DNA of 64,000 nucleotides from Balneatrix alpica DSM 16621 (GTDB lineage Bacteria > Pseudomonadota > Gammaproteobacteria > Pseudomonadales > Balneatricaceae): the NCBI RefSeq assembly GCF_000619885.1, contig NZ_JHUZ01000011.1, positions 434,001 through 498,000 on the forward strand, written 5' to 3'. Of this stretch, positions 56,127 to 64,000 are shown one piece after another. Every line of letters begins with the position of its first letter. Positions within the stretch are counted from its first letter, which is position 1. The translations under genes were made by a program, and so were the position numbers. A model generated the notes under the pieces. That model was given only the letters and a program-made list of their open reading frames with translations. It was not told where the DNA came from and ran no database searches.

Positions 56127-57809
56127 TCAGGCGGCAGCACTACTATCCGTTGCCGGCTCTCGCAGCGCTCTTCTTAATACCTTGCCCACATTGGACTTTG
56201 GTAACTCATCCCGGAATTCGACGAACTTCGGCACTTTGTAAGCAGTCAAACGCTCGCGACAGAACGTCTTCAGCTCAGCGTCACTAATGCTGCTGCCCTC
56301 TTTGAGTACCACAAAAATCTTGATGGCTTCGCCGCTCTTTTCATCGGGCACACCAATCGCCGCACATTCCAGAATGGCCGGGTTGGAGACCACAATATCC
56401 TCCACCTCATTGGGATAGACGTTGAAGCCGGAGACAATAATCATGTCTTTACGACGATCAACAATCTTCATGTATCCATCGGCCTGGATAATGGCGACGT
56501 CGCCGGTACGGAAGTAGCCATCTTGAGTGAAGGAGGAGCGTGTTTCCTGCTCCCGCTGCCAGTAGCCCTTCATAACTTGCGGGCCTCGCACGCACATCTC
56601 ACCGGGCGTTCCCTCCGGCACATCATTGCCAGCCGGATCAATCAAGCGTACTTCAGTAAAGGCAACAGGTTTGCCAATGGTACCCAACTGATTCGCCCCT
56701 GGCGGGTTAAAGCTGACCACTGGAGAAGTCTCGGTCAAACCATAGCCTTCCAGCACTTCACAACCAGTAATGCTCTGCCAGCGCTCTGCCGCCGCATGGG
56801 TCAGGGCCATACCGCCGGAGGAGGTGTACTTAAGCTTGCTGAAGTCCAGTTTGCTAAATTCAGGATGATTACAGAGGGCCACAAACAGCGTATTGAGACC
56901 CACAAAACCGTCAAACTGCCACTTCTTTAACTCTTTAATAAAGCCTGGAATATCGCGGGGATTCGCAATCAAGACCGAGTGGTTACCCGTTGCCATCATC
57001 ACCATACAATGCATGGTATAGGCATAAATATGGTAGAGCGGCAAAGGCGCAATAAAAGTCAGACTCTCGCCCTCCAAACCTTTACCAAAGCGATCACGCG
57101 CCTGTTGCATATTGGCGATCAGATTGGCATGGGTCAGCATCGCACCTTTCGCTACCCCGGTGGTACCGCCGGTATATTGCAGCACCGCCACATCATCCAG
57201 GCCTTTTTCAACCAGGGTATAGTTATGCTGCCCCCCTTTACGCAGGGCGGTCAGGAAGTTCACTTCCGAGGGCAACGAGTACGGCGGCTCCATTTTTTTC
57301 ACATAGCGCACCACCGCATTGAGAATCCAACGCTTAGGTGCCGGATGTAAGTCACCGATCTGGGTGGTGAAGATATAGCGAATATCCGTTTCGTCGAGGA
57401 TTTCCTGGGCCTTCGCCGCCATGCTGGCGTAAATCACCAAGGCTTTGGCACCACTGTCTTTAAACTGGTGTGCCATTTCCCGCGAGGTATACAGCGGATT
57501 GGTATTCACCACCACCAGCCCGGCCCGCATCGCACCGAATACCGCTACGGGGTACTGCAACAGGTTGGGTAACTGAATAGCGATACGGTCCCCGGGTTGC
57601 AAATCGGTAAAATGCTGTAGATAAGCAGCAAAGGCGGCAGATAGCCGATCCAACTCCTGATAACTGAGAGTATGCCCAAAGCAGGTAAAAGCCGGACGCT
57701 GGCCATACTTCTGACTGGCCCGTTCCAACACCTGCGGGATATGGGTAAAGCCTTCGAAATTAATAGATGACCAGTCCTGGATTGAACCGGCGGCAGCCAA
57801 GGTGCTCAT
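56127..57809 (-). CDS. fadD: Long-chain-fatty-acid--CoA ligase
   Basis: A 560-residue AMP-forming acyl-CoA synthetase that activates fatty acids for beta-oxidation, usually at the inner membrane. Motifs: P-loop YTGGTTGVAKGAMLTH, LPLYHIYAYTMHCMVMM, EGYGLTETSPVVSFNP, GYFRTGDVAIIQADGYMKIVDR and the C-terminal Lys in LPKSNVGKVLRR. Length agrees with E. coli FadD (561). GTG 57812 and ATG 57809 are adjacent; GGGG lies upstream and I chose the ATG. A TATAAA on the minus strand just upstream may be its -10. The 22-bp boxes are not seen here. Confidence 0.95.
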   Translation of the reverse strand: MSTLAAAGSIQDWSSINFEGFTHIPQVLERASQKYGQRPAFTCFGHTLSYQELDRLSAAFAAYLQHFTDLQPGDRIAIQLPNLLQYPVAVFGAMRAGLVVVNTNPLYTSREMAHQFKDSGAKALVIYASMAAKAQEILDETDIRYIFTTQIGDLHPAPKRWILNAVVRYVKKMEPPYSLPSEVNFLTALRKGGQHNYTLVEKGLDDVAVLQYTGGTTGVAKGAMLTHANLIANMQQARDRFGKGLEGESLTFIAPLPLYHIYAYTMHCMVMMATGNHSVLIANPRDIPGFIKELKKWQFDGFVGLNTLFVALCNHPEFSKLDFSKLKYTSSGGMALTHAAAERWQSITGCEVLEGYGLTETSPVVSFNPPGANQLGTIGKPVAFTEVRLIDPAGNDVPEGTPGEMCVRGPQVMKGYWQREQETRSSFTQDGYFRTGDVAIIQADGYMKIVDRRKDMIIVSGFNVYPNEVEDIVVSNPAILECAAIGVPDEKSGEAIKIFVVLKEGSSISDAELKTFCRERLTAYKVPKFVEFRDELPKSNVGKVLRRALREPATDSSAAA

Positions 57810-57860
57810 CACTGTGTCCCCAGGGTTATTTTTATAAGCAAAGGGTAGTCGTAAAAGGGT

Positions 57861-57885
57861 AAAAGGCCACCGTGCCAGTGGCCTG
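57861..57885 (-). terminator. Intrinsic terminator after the SCP2 gene
   Basis: AGGCCAC-CGTGCCA-GTGGCCT (57865-57885); on the minus strand it is followed by TTTTACCCTTTTACG. It lies 12 nt after the SCP2 stop. Confidence 0.8.
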
Positions 57886-57896
57886 CGCCAACCTGC

Positions 57897-58361
57897 TTAG
57901 GCCAGCGGGAACAAGGAGTTCAGTTTGGTGGCCAGCATGATGTTACCGTCAGCTTTGATACGGCCCATCATAAATGCCTGCATACCATCCACTTCACCAC
58001 TCATCACGTCCTGCATGGTTTGTGAGTCCATCATCAGGGTCACGGTCGGATCATCGTGCTCACCGTCCACCACCGCGCAACTGCCATTACTGATCACCAC
58101 ATGGGTGGTACCCGCATCACTGAGTTCAAACTGGAACACTGCATCCATACCAGCGGCGGCAGAGGCATTAAAACGGGACTGCATGGAGGCAAACAGGGCT
58201 TTGATATCAGACATAGTGGAAACCTCATTCTGTATAGGAGTACTGGGCTCAAGTGCTGGCTCAAGCCGCTGTTGTTGTTTTGTAGCCTGGCGGGCAGCAT
58301 AGGCGCGCTGTCGCGATGCCAGCAGGCGTTGGATCAACCAACGCCCTGCCCGGGTATTCAT
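57897..58361 (-). CDS. SCP2 sterol-binding domain protein
   Basis: The C-terminal 105 residues form an SCP2-like lipid-binding domain (DIKALFASMQSRFNASAA, AVFQFELSDAGTTHVVISNG, DPTVTLMMDSQTMQDVMSGEVDG, AFMMGRIKADGNIMLATKLN). Such domains bind acyl chains or acyl-CoA. The frame continues upstream for about 49 codons of basic, possibly amphipathic sequence to ATG 58361 (TAAGG close by), 4 nt after the dehydrogenase stop; I keep this start (154 residues). ATG 58214, with GAGG 8 nt upstream, would give the bare domain and is a serious alternative. Same operon as the dehydrogenase. Confidence 0.85.
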   Translation of the reverse strand: MNTRAGRWLIQRLLASRQRAYAARQATKQQQRLEPALEPSTPIQNEVSTMSDIKALFASMQSRFNASAAAGMDAVFQFELSDAGTTHVVISNGSCAVVDGEHDDPTVTLMMDSQTMQDVMSGEVDGMQAFMMGRIKADGNIMLATKLNSLFPLA

Positions 58362-58365
58362 TACC

Positions 58366-60159
58366 TTAGAAAGCAAAGTGTTCTGCCTCCAGCGCCATCA
58401 GAGGCTCTGCACCGGCCTGCATACAGGCAACATGAGCACGAGTGCGGGGCAGCAGACGCTTAAAGTAGAAGTCACAGGTACGAAGTTTAGCCTGATAAAA
58501 CTCGACGTCCTGACCTGTCGCCAGTTTTTCTTGGGCAGTTTTAGCCATCCGCAACCACAGGAAGGCCAGGGTGATGTAACCGGAGTACATCAGGTAATCG
58601 ACAGATGCCGCCCCCACTTCATCGCGGTTCTTCATTGCACTCATGCCGATCTGCATAGTCAGCTCACCCCACTCTTTATTGAGGCTAGCCAGCTGGCTGA
58701 CATAGGGCTTGAGTTGCTCGTTGGCTTCTTCGCTCTGGCAGAACTTGTGGATCATTTTGGTGAAGCGGCGCAGAGTTTCGCCCTGAGTCATCAACACCTT
58801 GCGACCCAACAGATCCAACGCCTGGATCTGGGTGGTGCCTTCATACAGCATGGAGATACGGCTATCACGGACGTTTTGCTCCATTCCCCATTCGGAGATA
58901 AAGCCATGGCCACCGTAAATCTGCACGCCGTGGTTAGCCGCTTCATAGCCCACTTCGGTCAGGAAGGCTTTGGCAATCGGCGTTAACAGCGCCAGCAGCT
59001 CATCCGCTTCTTTACGCTCGTCACCGTCCAACAGTTTGACCCGGTCAACCAGGGTGGCGCAGTAATAAATCAGCGCACGCGCACCTTCGGCAAAGGCTTT
59101 CTGGGTCAGCAGCATCTTGCGCACTTCGGGGTGAACAATAATAGGATCTGCAGCCTTTTCAGGTGCCGCCGGGCCGTTCAGGGCACGCATCTGCAAACGC
59201 TCTTTGGCATAAGTCAGAGAATTCTGGAAGGCCCACTCCGCATGAGCCAGACCCTGCAAGGCAGTCCCCAGGCGAGCGGTGTTCATAAAGGTGAACATGC
59301 AGTTCAGACCTTTGTTAGGCGGGCCAATCAAGAAACCGGTAGCACCATCAAAGTTCATCACGCAGGTCGAGTTACCGTGGATACCCATTTTATGTTCGAT
59401 GGAGCCACAGCTCACTGCATTGCGCTCGCCAATGCCACCTTCGGCGGTCGGCATAAACTTAGGCACGATAAACAGGGAGATACCCTTGGTGCCGGCAGGG
59501 GCATCGGGCAAACGCGCCAATACGATATGGACGATGTTCTCCGCCATGTCATGCTCACCGGCGGAAATAAAGATCTTGGTGCCGCTGACTTTGTAGCTGC
59601 CATCGGCCTGAGGTTCCGCTTTGGTGCGCAACAGCCCCAGGTCGGTACCGCAATGGGGCTCGGTCAAGCACATGGTGCCGGTCCACTCACCGGAAACCAG
59701 CTTGGTTAAATAGGTGTGTTTTTGCTCGTCAGTACCGTGCGCTTCCAGGGTATTCATGGCGCCGTGGGACAGGCCAGGGTACATACTCCAAGACCAGTTC
59801 GCGGTACCCGTCATCTCGTTGATAATCAGCCCCAGTGATTCAGGCAGACCCTGACCACCGTGTTCAGGAGCATGGGCCAGGGAAGGCCAGCCACCTTCAA
59901 CATACTGCTGGTAAGCCTCTTTAAAACCAGTAGGCGTGGTCACCACACCGTTATCAAACTTACAGCCTTCACGATCACCGATCTGATTCAGCGGCGCCAA
60001 TACCCGCTCAGAAAATTTCGCCCCTTCTTCCATGATGGCCTGCACCATGTCAGCACTGGCTTCTTCACAACCAGGCAGCGATTGATAGTGCTTGTCAATT
60101 TCCAGCACTTCGAACAGGGTGAACTGCATATCGCGCAGCGGAGCTTTGTAAGCGGGCAT
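58366..60159 (-). CDS. Acyl-CoA dehydrogenase (large, with C-terminal extension)
   Basis: A 597-residue FAD-dependent dehydrogenase, paralogous to the 33077 gene. Motifs are GEWTGTMCLTEPHCGTDLG, KIFISAGEHDMAENIVHIVLA, IEHKMGIHGNSTCVMNFDGA, VQIYGGHGFISEWGMEQNVRD and SMLYEGTTQIQALDLLG with the catalytic Glu. The residues after about 470 form the extra C-terminal domain of large bacterial enzymes. It starts beta-oxidation of acyl-CoA and donates electrons to EtfAB. GAGG precedes ATG 60159 at about 9 nt. Tandem 22-bp boxes lie at 60266-60303. The SCP2 gene follows after 4 nt. Confidence 0.95.
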   Translation of the reverse strand: MPAYKAPLRDMQFTLFEVLEIDKHYQSLPGCEEASADMVQAIMEEGAKFSERVLAPLNQIGDREGCKFDNGVVTTPTGFKEAYQQYVEGGWPSLAHAPEHGGQGLPESLGLIINEMTGTANWSWSMYPGLSHGAMNTLEAHGTDEQKHTYLTKLVSGEWTGTMCLTEPHCGTDLGLLRTKAEPQADGSYKVSGTKIFISAGEHDMAENIVHIVLARLPDAPAGTKGISLFIVPKFMPTAEGGIGERNAVSCGSIEHKMGIHGNSTCVMNFDGATGFLIGPPNKGLNCMFTFMNTARLGTALQGLAHAEWAFQNSLTYAKERLQMRALNGPAAPEKAADPIIVHPEVRKMLLTQKAFAEGARALIYYCATLVDRVKLLDGDERKEADELLALLTPIAKAFLTEVGYEAANHGVQIYGGHGFISEWGMEQNVRDSRISMLYEGTTQIQALDLLGRKVLMTQGETLRRFTKMIHKFCQSEEANEQLKPYVSQLASLNKEWGELTMQIGMSAMKNRDEVGAASVDYLMYSGYITLAFLWLRMAKTAQEKLATGQDVEFYQAKLRTCDFYFKRLLPRTRAHVACMQAGAEPLMALEAEHFAF

Positions 60160-60265
60160 AGTCTAGCTACCTCGATGATTCTTGTTGTCGTGACCGTTCA
60201 CACTAAGTTCAGGGACGGCGTTCAAGCATGCGGGAAGCATCCCCTAAAGCCCACTTGCGCCTCAA

Positions 60266-60303
60266 TAACAAAACGCACCAGAATAACTGACAAAAGAGAT
60301 CAT
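60266..60303 (-). promoter_or_regulatory. Tandem 22-bp-period activator-like boxes, second acyl-CoA dehydrogenase promoter
   Basis: On the minus strand: ATGATCTCTTTTGTCA, spacer GTTATT, CTGGTGCGTTTTGTTA, then TTGAGG as a possible -35. The proximal box agrees with the etfB proximal box in 14 of 16 positions. Boxes lie 107-144 nt upstream of the gene. Confidence 0.68.
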
Positions 60304-60330
60304 GGCGTGACAAAGACAGGCGTCAGACGT

Positions 60331-60359
60331 GCAAAACAAAAGGGCAGCCTAAGCTGCCC
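60331..60359 (-). terminator. Intrinsic terminator of the RND-Usp operon
   Basis: GGGCAGC-CTAA-GCTGCCC (60342-60359), followed on the minus strand by TTTTGTTTTGC. It lies 18 nt after the usp stop. Confidence 0.88.
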
Positions 60360-60377
60360 GTGACTTCACCCAAGCTA

Positions 60378-61247
60378 TTAACCTGGGGGATGCAGCAGGG
60401 TACAGATTGCCAGGCCACTGTCCGGCTGCAGCACCATGACATCGGCATTAAGGGAGTCCAGAATACGTTCAGCGGTGTTACCCAGCAGAGCACCGATAAA
60501 CTGAGCCCGCCCCACCGTGCCCAATACCACCAGGTTTGCCGCTTGCTCCGCTGCCACCTGGGGAATCCAATGCTCCGCTGGCCCTTCACCAATATGGAAG
60601 GCGCTGGGCTGCGGACGAGCCTGGGCCGTTAACTGCTCACAGGCCTGCTGCCAACGTGCCGCCAGCAGTTCCTCCGCTTGGTCTTCCGGCTCACCAGCCT
60701 GCATCGGTGGCGGATAGGCCGAAACAATATGTAACTGCCCCTCTATCGCCTGGGTGACAAAAGTCGCCAGGGCCAACACCCCCTGGTTCAACTGGGCATG
60801 ACGCTGATCCCGTGGTTGCGCTTCAATCGCCGCCAATACCTTGCCCCCCTGCCAAACCCCATCACGCTTTACCAGCAGCACCGGGCAGGGGCATTGACGC
60901 AGCAGCTGCCAATCCGCCGGGGAACGCCAGGGCAAGTGGGTATGGCGTGACTCACACTCTTTCACCAGCAAGCCAGCCTGTTCCTGAGCCTGAACACGTA
61001 GAACTGCCTCAGCCAGATCCGGCTCATTGAGCAGCTCTAAACTCAGCTGCACACCCTGTTCCTGCCATTGCTGCATCAGCACTTGTAGTGACTGTGGCTG
61101 ATAGTTCTCTTCATCTGCTTCAGGCTGCCAGCTCAAAACTTTAACCTGACAACCCAGGCGTTGGGCAATAAGGCAGGCTCGATTGAGGGCGGTCAGATGT
61201 TCATCATGACGCTCTAACACCACCAACAGGGTTCTATTGAACTGCAT
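60378..61247 (-). CDS. Tandem universal stress protein
   Basis: A 289-residue cytosolic protein with two Usp domains. The second holds the ATP motif GTVGRAQFIGALLGNTAERI; the first ends at CPCPVLLVKRDG, matching the layout of the Usp at 39934. AAGGAGG precedes ATG 61247, inside the end of the RND gene (14-nt overlap), so the two are translated together. The link to a transporter suggests an energy- or stress-sensing accessory, which is inference. Confidence 0.9.
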   Translation of the reverse strand: MQFNRTLLVVLERHDEHLTALNRACLIAQRLGCQVKVLSWQPEADEENYQPQSLQVLMQQWQEQGVQLSLELLNEPDLAEAVLRVQAQEQAGLLVKECESRHTHLPWRSPADWQLLRQCPCPVLLVKRDGVWQGGKVLAAIEAQPRDQRHAQLNQGVLALATFVTQAIEGQLHIVSAYPPPMQAGEPEDQAEELLAARWQQACEQLTAQARPQPSAFHIGEGPAEHWIPQVAAEQAANLVVLGTVGRAQFIGALLGNTAERILDSLNADVMVLQPDSGLAICTLLHPPG

Positions 61248-63615
61248 GGGCCACCTCCTTAGGGGTGTTCAGCGAATGAGCAACAGGACGCTTTAACAAG
61301 CAGACCAAGGCCGGCAATAACAGCAAGGCACCGAGCATGTTCCAGAGGAACATAAAGGTCAGCAGAATCCCCATATCCGCCTGGAATTTGATCGGCGAAA
61401 ACACCCAGATACCCACCCCAATCGCCAGGGTCAGGCCGGTAAAGGCCACTGATTTACCCGTAGTTTTCAGGGTTTCCAGATACGCACTGCCCAGGTCCAT
61501 CCCCCGCACCAGGTAGGTATTGAGCTTGGAATAGATGTAGATACCGTAATCCACCCCAATCCCCACCCCCAACGCAATCACCGGCAGGGTGGCGACCTTC
61601 ACGCCGATCCCAAGATGCGCCATCAATGCCTGACAAAGCACCGAGGTCAACGCCAGGGGCAGCAGAATACAGATCACCGTAGCCAGGGAGCGGAAGGTGA
61701 GTAAGCACAGCAACCCCACCACACCATACACCCAGGCCAGCATTTCATACTGCGCTGTACCTATGACCTCGTTGGTGGCAGCCTCAATCCCGGCATTCCC
61801 CGCCGCCAGCACAAAGCGCAGTTGCTCACTGTTGTTCTGTGCAGCGTAGTCTTCAATCGCCTTGACCAGGCCAGACAGGGTTTCCGCCTTATGGTCATCA
61901 AGGAAGATAATCACCGGCACCAGGGAACAGGAGGTATCCATCAAGCCAGGCGGCACGAAGCTGAGAGAGGCGTTAATCATGAACTGATTACGCGCCAGAG
62001 TACGCCACTTCAGGCTGCCCTCATTCATACCGGAGATGGTCAAACGTGCCACATCCGCCAGCGACAGACTGGACTGTACCCCCGGCAGGCCCTGCACAAA
62101 TCCCTGGAAGCGGTCCACCATCACCAGGTTATCGTAGCGGGCACATTGTTCCGCTTGGGTTTCCGCCATGACCACAAACACATCCGAGCTGGAGGAGTAA
62201 TGCTCATTGATGAAGGCGTTATCCAGGTTGTAACGGGAGTCTTTACGTAGTTCCGGCGCTCCTTTATCCAGATCACCGATCTTCAGGTTCTGCCCGGCAT
62301 ACACACCATAGCCGCCCGCCAGCACCGCTAACAGCAGGGTGACAGTGGCGCCCTTACGCTGGGTAAACCACACCAATGGACGCCAGAACGCTTCTTCTTT
62401 AGGAGCTCGACGACGCAGGTAGGCCAGTGCCCCCTGCCCTACACCGGCATAGGACATTAACACCGGCAACAGCAACAGGTTGGTCAGGATAATCACCGCT
62501 ACCCCAACACTGGCCGCTACTGCCAGCTCTTGAATGACTTCGATCTCAATCACCATCAGGGTAACGAACCCCAGACCATCACTGATCAAGGCCACCATGC
62601 CAGGAATAAACAGCACCCGGAATGCACGCCGGGCAGCGGTGAGCCTATCGGCGCCATGCAAGCTTTCCTGCACGATGGTATTAACGGTTTGCACGCCATG
62701 GCTCACACCAATGGCAAAGACCAGAAAGGGCACCAGCATCGAATAGGGGTCCAGGCCAAAGCCCAGAGTGCGCAGGGTTCCTAATTGCCATACCACCGCC
62801 ACCAGCGCCGTCACCACCGTGACCAGGGTGGCGCGAATGCTACGGGAGTAGAGGTACAACAGCGCCAGGGTAATCAGGATGGCCACCAGGAAGAATAAAG
62901 CGACCTGTACCGCCCCATCGATCAAATCCCCCACCACCTTGGCAAAGCCGGTGATGTGAATCTGCACGTTGTCACTCTGGTACTTATCCCGCACCAGGGT
63001 TTCCAGGGCATGGGAGAAGGCACGAAAATCCAGCTTTTCGCCGGTATCCGGATTAATGTCGAGCAAAGGCACATAAATGATGGCGGACTTAAAGTCATCG
63101 GCGACCAGGTTACCGACCTGCCCTGAGCGCAGCACGTTTTGCCGCAATTGCTCAAGGCTGGCCGCCGAACCGTCATAGTCCGCCGGTATTACCGGCCCTC
63201 CGGCAAAACCCTCTTCGGTGACCTCCTGCCAACGGACGTTAGGGGTCCAGATCGACTTCATCCCGGCACGATTGACGCCAGGGATAAAGAACAATTCATC
63301 CGAGATAGTACGCAGGGTTTCCTGATACTCCGCCGAGAAGATATCCCCCTCTTTCACCGAGACCGCCACCCGTAACGCATTACCCAGGCCACTTAAGGAC
63401 TCGCGATGTTTGAGGAAGTTAACAATGTAAGGATGATTGGTAGGAATCATCTTCAAAAAGCTGGCATCTGGACGAATCTGACTGGCCTGCATACCCAACC
63501 ACAGGGTCAGGGCAACAAAGATCAGTAGAATCAAGCCACGCTGGAAAAACAGCACTCGCTCAACCAGGGATTCCAGCGCAGAGATGGGTTTGAGCAGGGT
63601 TTGGAACAGTTTCAT
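61234..63615 (-). CDS. RND superfamily (MMPL-type) exporter
   Basis: A 793-residue inner-membrane protein. TM1 is near 27-47, a periplasmic loop runs to about 225, a sterol-sensing-like block of five TMs spans about 230-410, and the second half repeats this layout (TM7 near 418-438, loop, TMs about 630-780). Motifs are VFAIGVSHGVQTVNTIVQES and GVGIGVDYGIYIYSKLNTYL. The family (predicted exporters, related to MmpL and hopanoid transporter HpnN) moves lipids or hydrophobic compounds. It is followed by usp and preceded by YCF48. DUF1302-DUF1329, usual partners, lie at 36.4-39.8 kb. Confidence 0.92.
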   Translation of the reverse strand: MKLFQTLLKPISALESLVERVLFFQRGLILLIFVALTLWLGMQASQIRPDASFLKMIPTNHPYIVNFLKHRESLSGLGNALRVAVSVKEGDIFSAEYQETLRTISDELFFIPGVNRAGMKSIWTPNVRWQEVTEEGFAGGPVIPADYDGSAASLEQLRQNVLRSGQVGNLVADDFKSAIIYVPLLDINPDTGEKLDFRAFSHALETLVRDKYQSDNVQIHITGFAKVVGDLIDGAVQVALFFLVAILITLALLYLYSRSIRATLVTVVTALVAVVWQLGTLRTLGFGLDPYSMLVPFLVFAIGVSHGVQTVNTIVQESLHGADRLTAARRAFRVLFIPGMVALISDGLGFVTLMVIEIEVIQELAVAASVGVAVIILTNLLLLPVLMSYAGVGQGALAYLRRRAPKEEAFWRPLVWFTQRKGATVTLLLAVLAGGYGVYAGQNLKIGDLDKGAPELRKDSRYNLDNAFINEHYSSSSDVFVVMAETQAEQCARYDNLVMVDRFQGFVQGLPGVQSSLSLADVARLTISGMNEGSLKWRTLARNQFMINASLSFVPPGLMDTSCSLVPVIIFLDDHKAETLSGLVKAIEDYAAQNNSEQLRFVLAAGNAGIEAATNEVIGTAQYEMLAWVYGVVGLLCLLTFRSLATVICILLPLALTSVLCQALMAHLGIGVKVATLPVIALGVGIGVDYGIYIYSKLNTYLVRGMDLGSAYLETLKTTGKSVAFTGLTLAIGVGIWVFSPIKFQADMGILLTFMFLWNMLGALLLLPALVCLLKRPVAHSLNTPKEVAHAVQ

Positions 63616-63624
63616 CGGCTCACC

Positions 63625-64000
63625 TTAAGGCTGGGTACGGGGGCGGCGGCTTAAGCCACCTTCACCGGCAAGAATCCAATAACCAGGCACAGCAGTCACC
63701 GCACTGCGACTCTGACGGTCGTCCAGCACCTGCTCTTGCCACTGCTGCTGGCTCTGCTCAACAAAGAGTCCAGAGTTACCCACCAGTAGCAATTGTCCGT
63801 CGACATAATGGCCACCTGCCAGGGTCAGGGCATTGTCTAATTCCAACGCCTGCCAGCTGTCACCCTGGTCGTCGCTGCTAAAAGCATTGCCCCTTAAACC
63901 CAGCAGGTATACTTGCTGCTCCGCCGCCACCAGACCGAAGTAAGAACCTTCATAGGGGGGTTCAAGCCGTAGCCAGCTCTGCCCGCCATCCTCGGAGCGC
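63625..64000 (-). CDS. YCF48/BNR-repeat protein (partial, C-terminal part)
   Basis: The last 124 residues of a beta-propeller protein of the YCF48/photosystem-II-stability-factor-like family; the start lies beyond the right edge. Two Asp-box/BNR repeats are visible: S-E-D-G-G-Q-S-W and S-S-D-D-Q-G-D-S-W, with the regular LVGNSGLFVE and ILAGEGGLSR strands. Such proteins are normally exported and accompany RND exporters and DUF1329 proteins in proteobacteria. The stop lies 9 nt before the RND start, so they form an operon. Confidence 0.85.
   Translation of the reverse strand, partial: RSEDGGQSWLRLEPPYEGSYFGLVAAEQQVYLLGLRGNAFSSDDQGDSWQALELDNALTLAGGHYVDGQLLLVGNSGLFVEQSQQQWQEQVLDDRQSRSAVTAVPGYWILAGEGGLSRRPRTQP

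Overview
The window looks like chromosome of a free-living, aerobic gammaproteobacterium, probably near the Oceanospirillales or Pseudomonadales. This is inferred from gene content (fadBA, etfBA, hmu haem uptake, Opp, DinB, many c-di-GMP proteins, a DUF1302/DUF1329/YCF48/RND set) and from clear Shine-Dalgarno sites and moderate GC. I saw no rRNA, tRNA, CRISPR array, prophage or insertion sequence.

Layout. 0-16 kb: a truncated proline-racemase-family gene, an HD-GYP protein, a complete oppABCDF peptide importer, an SLC13-type transporter with a LysR regulator, a secreted cupredoxin paired with a GGDEF-EAL protein, a DUF454 protein and an Xaa-Pro aminopeptidase. A nearly identical 16-bp operator-like sequence lies upstream of the racemase, the opp operon and the aminopeptidase, suggesting one proline/peptide regulon. 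16-24 kb: a dead TonB-receptor remnant, a diguanylate cyclase, and a Fur-controlled haem operon (hemP, receptor, hmuS, hmuT, hmuU, hmuV). 24-33 kb: a His-rich small protein with a YgjP-like metallopeptidase, a pseudouridine synthase, dinB behind a perfect palindrome, two more c-di-GMP proteins and paaY.

33-64 kb is dominated by fatty-acid oxidation: two large acyl-CoA dehydrogenases, etfBA-fadBA, fadD-DUF2889-enoyl-CoA hydratase, an SCP2 protein, and at the two ends DUF1302-DUF1329 and YCF48-RND-Usp. Genes of other kinds lie between them (Usp, inositol phosphatase family, acid phosphatase, GlxA-type regulator, PhyH/AraC pair, RNase T2, LemA/M48).

The most interesting result is a pair of direct repeats with an exact 22-bp period, matching [AT]TGT[CT]AGT-N14-[AT]TGT[CT]ATTG. 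It lies 100-170 bp upstream of four genes: both acyl-CoA dehydrogenases, etfB and the DUF1302 gene. The layout (tandem boxes, proximal box against a TTG that could begin a -35 element) is that expected for an AraC/XylS-type activator. An AraC-family gene (35011-36123) sits directly between two of the four sites. I propose an undescribed regulon joining acyl-CoA oxidation to the DUF1302/DUF1329 outer-membrane system.
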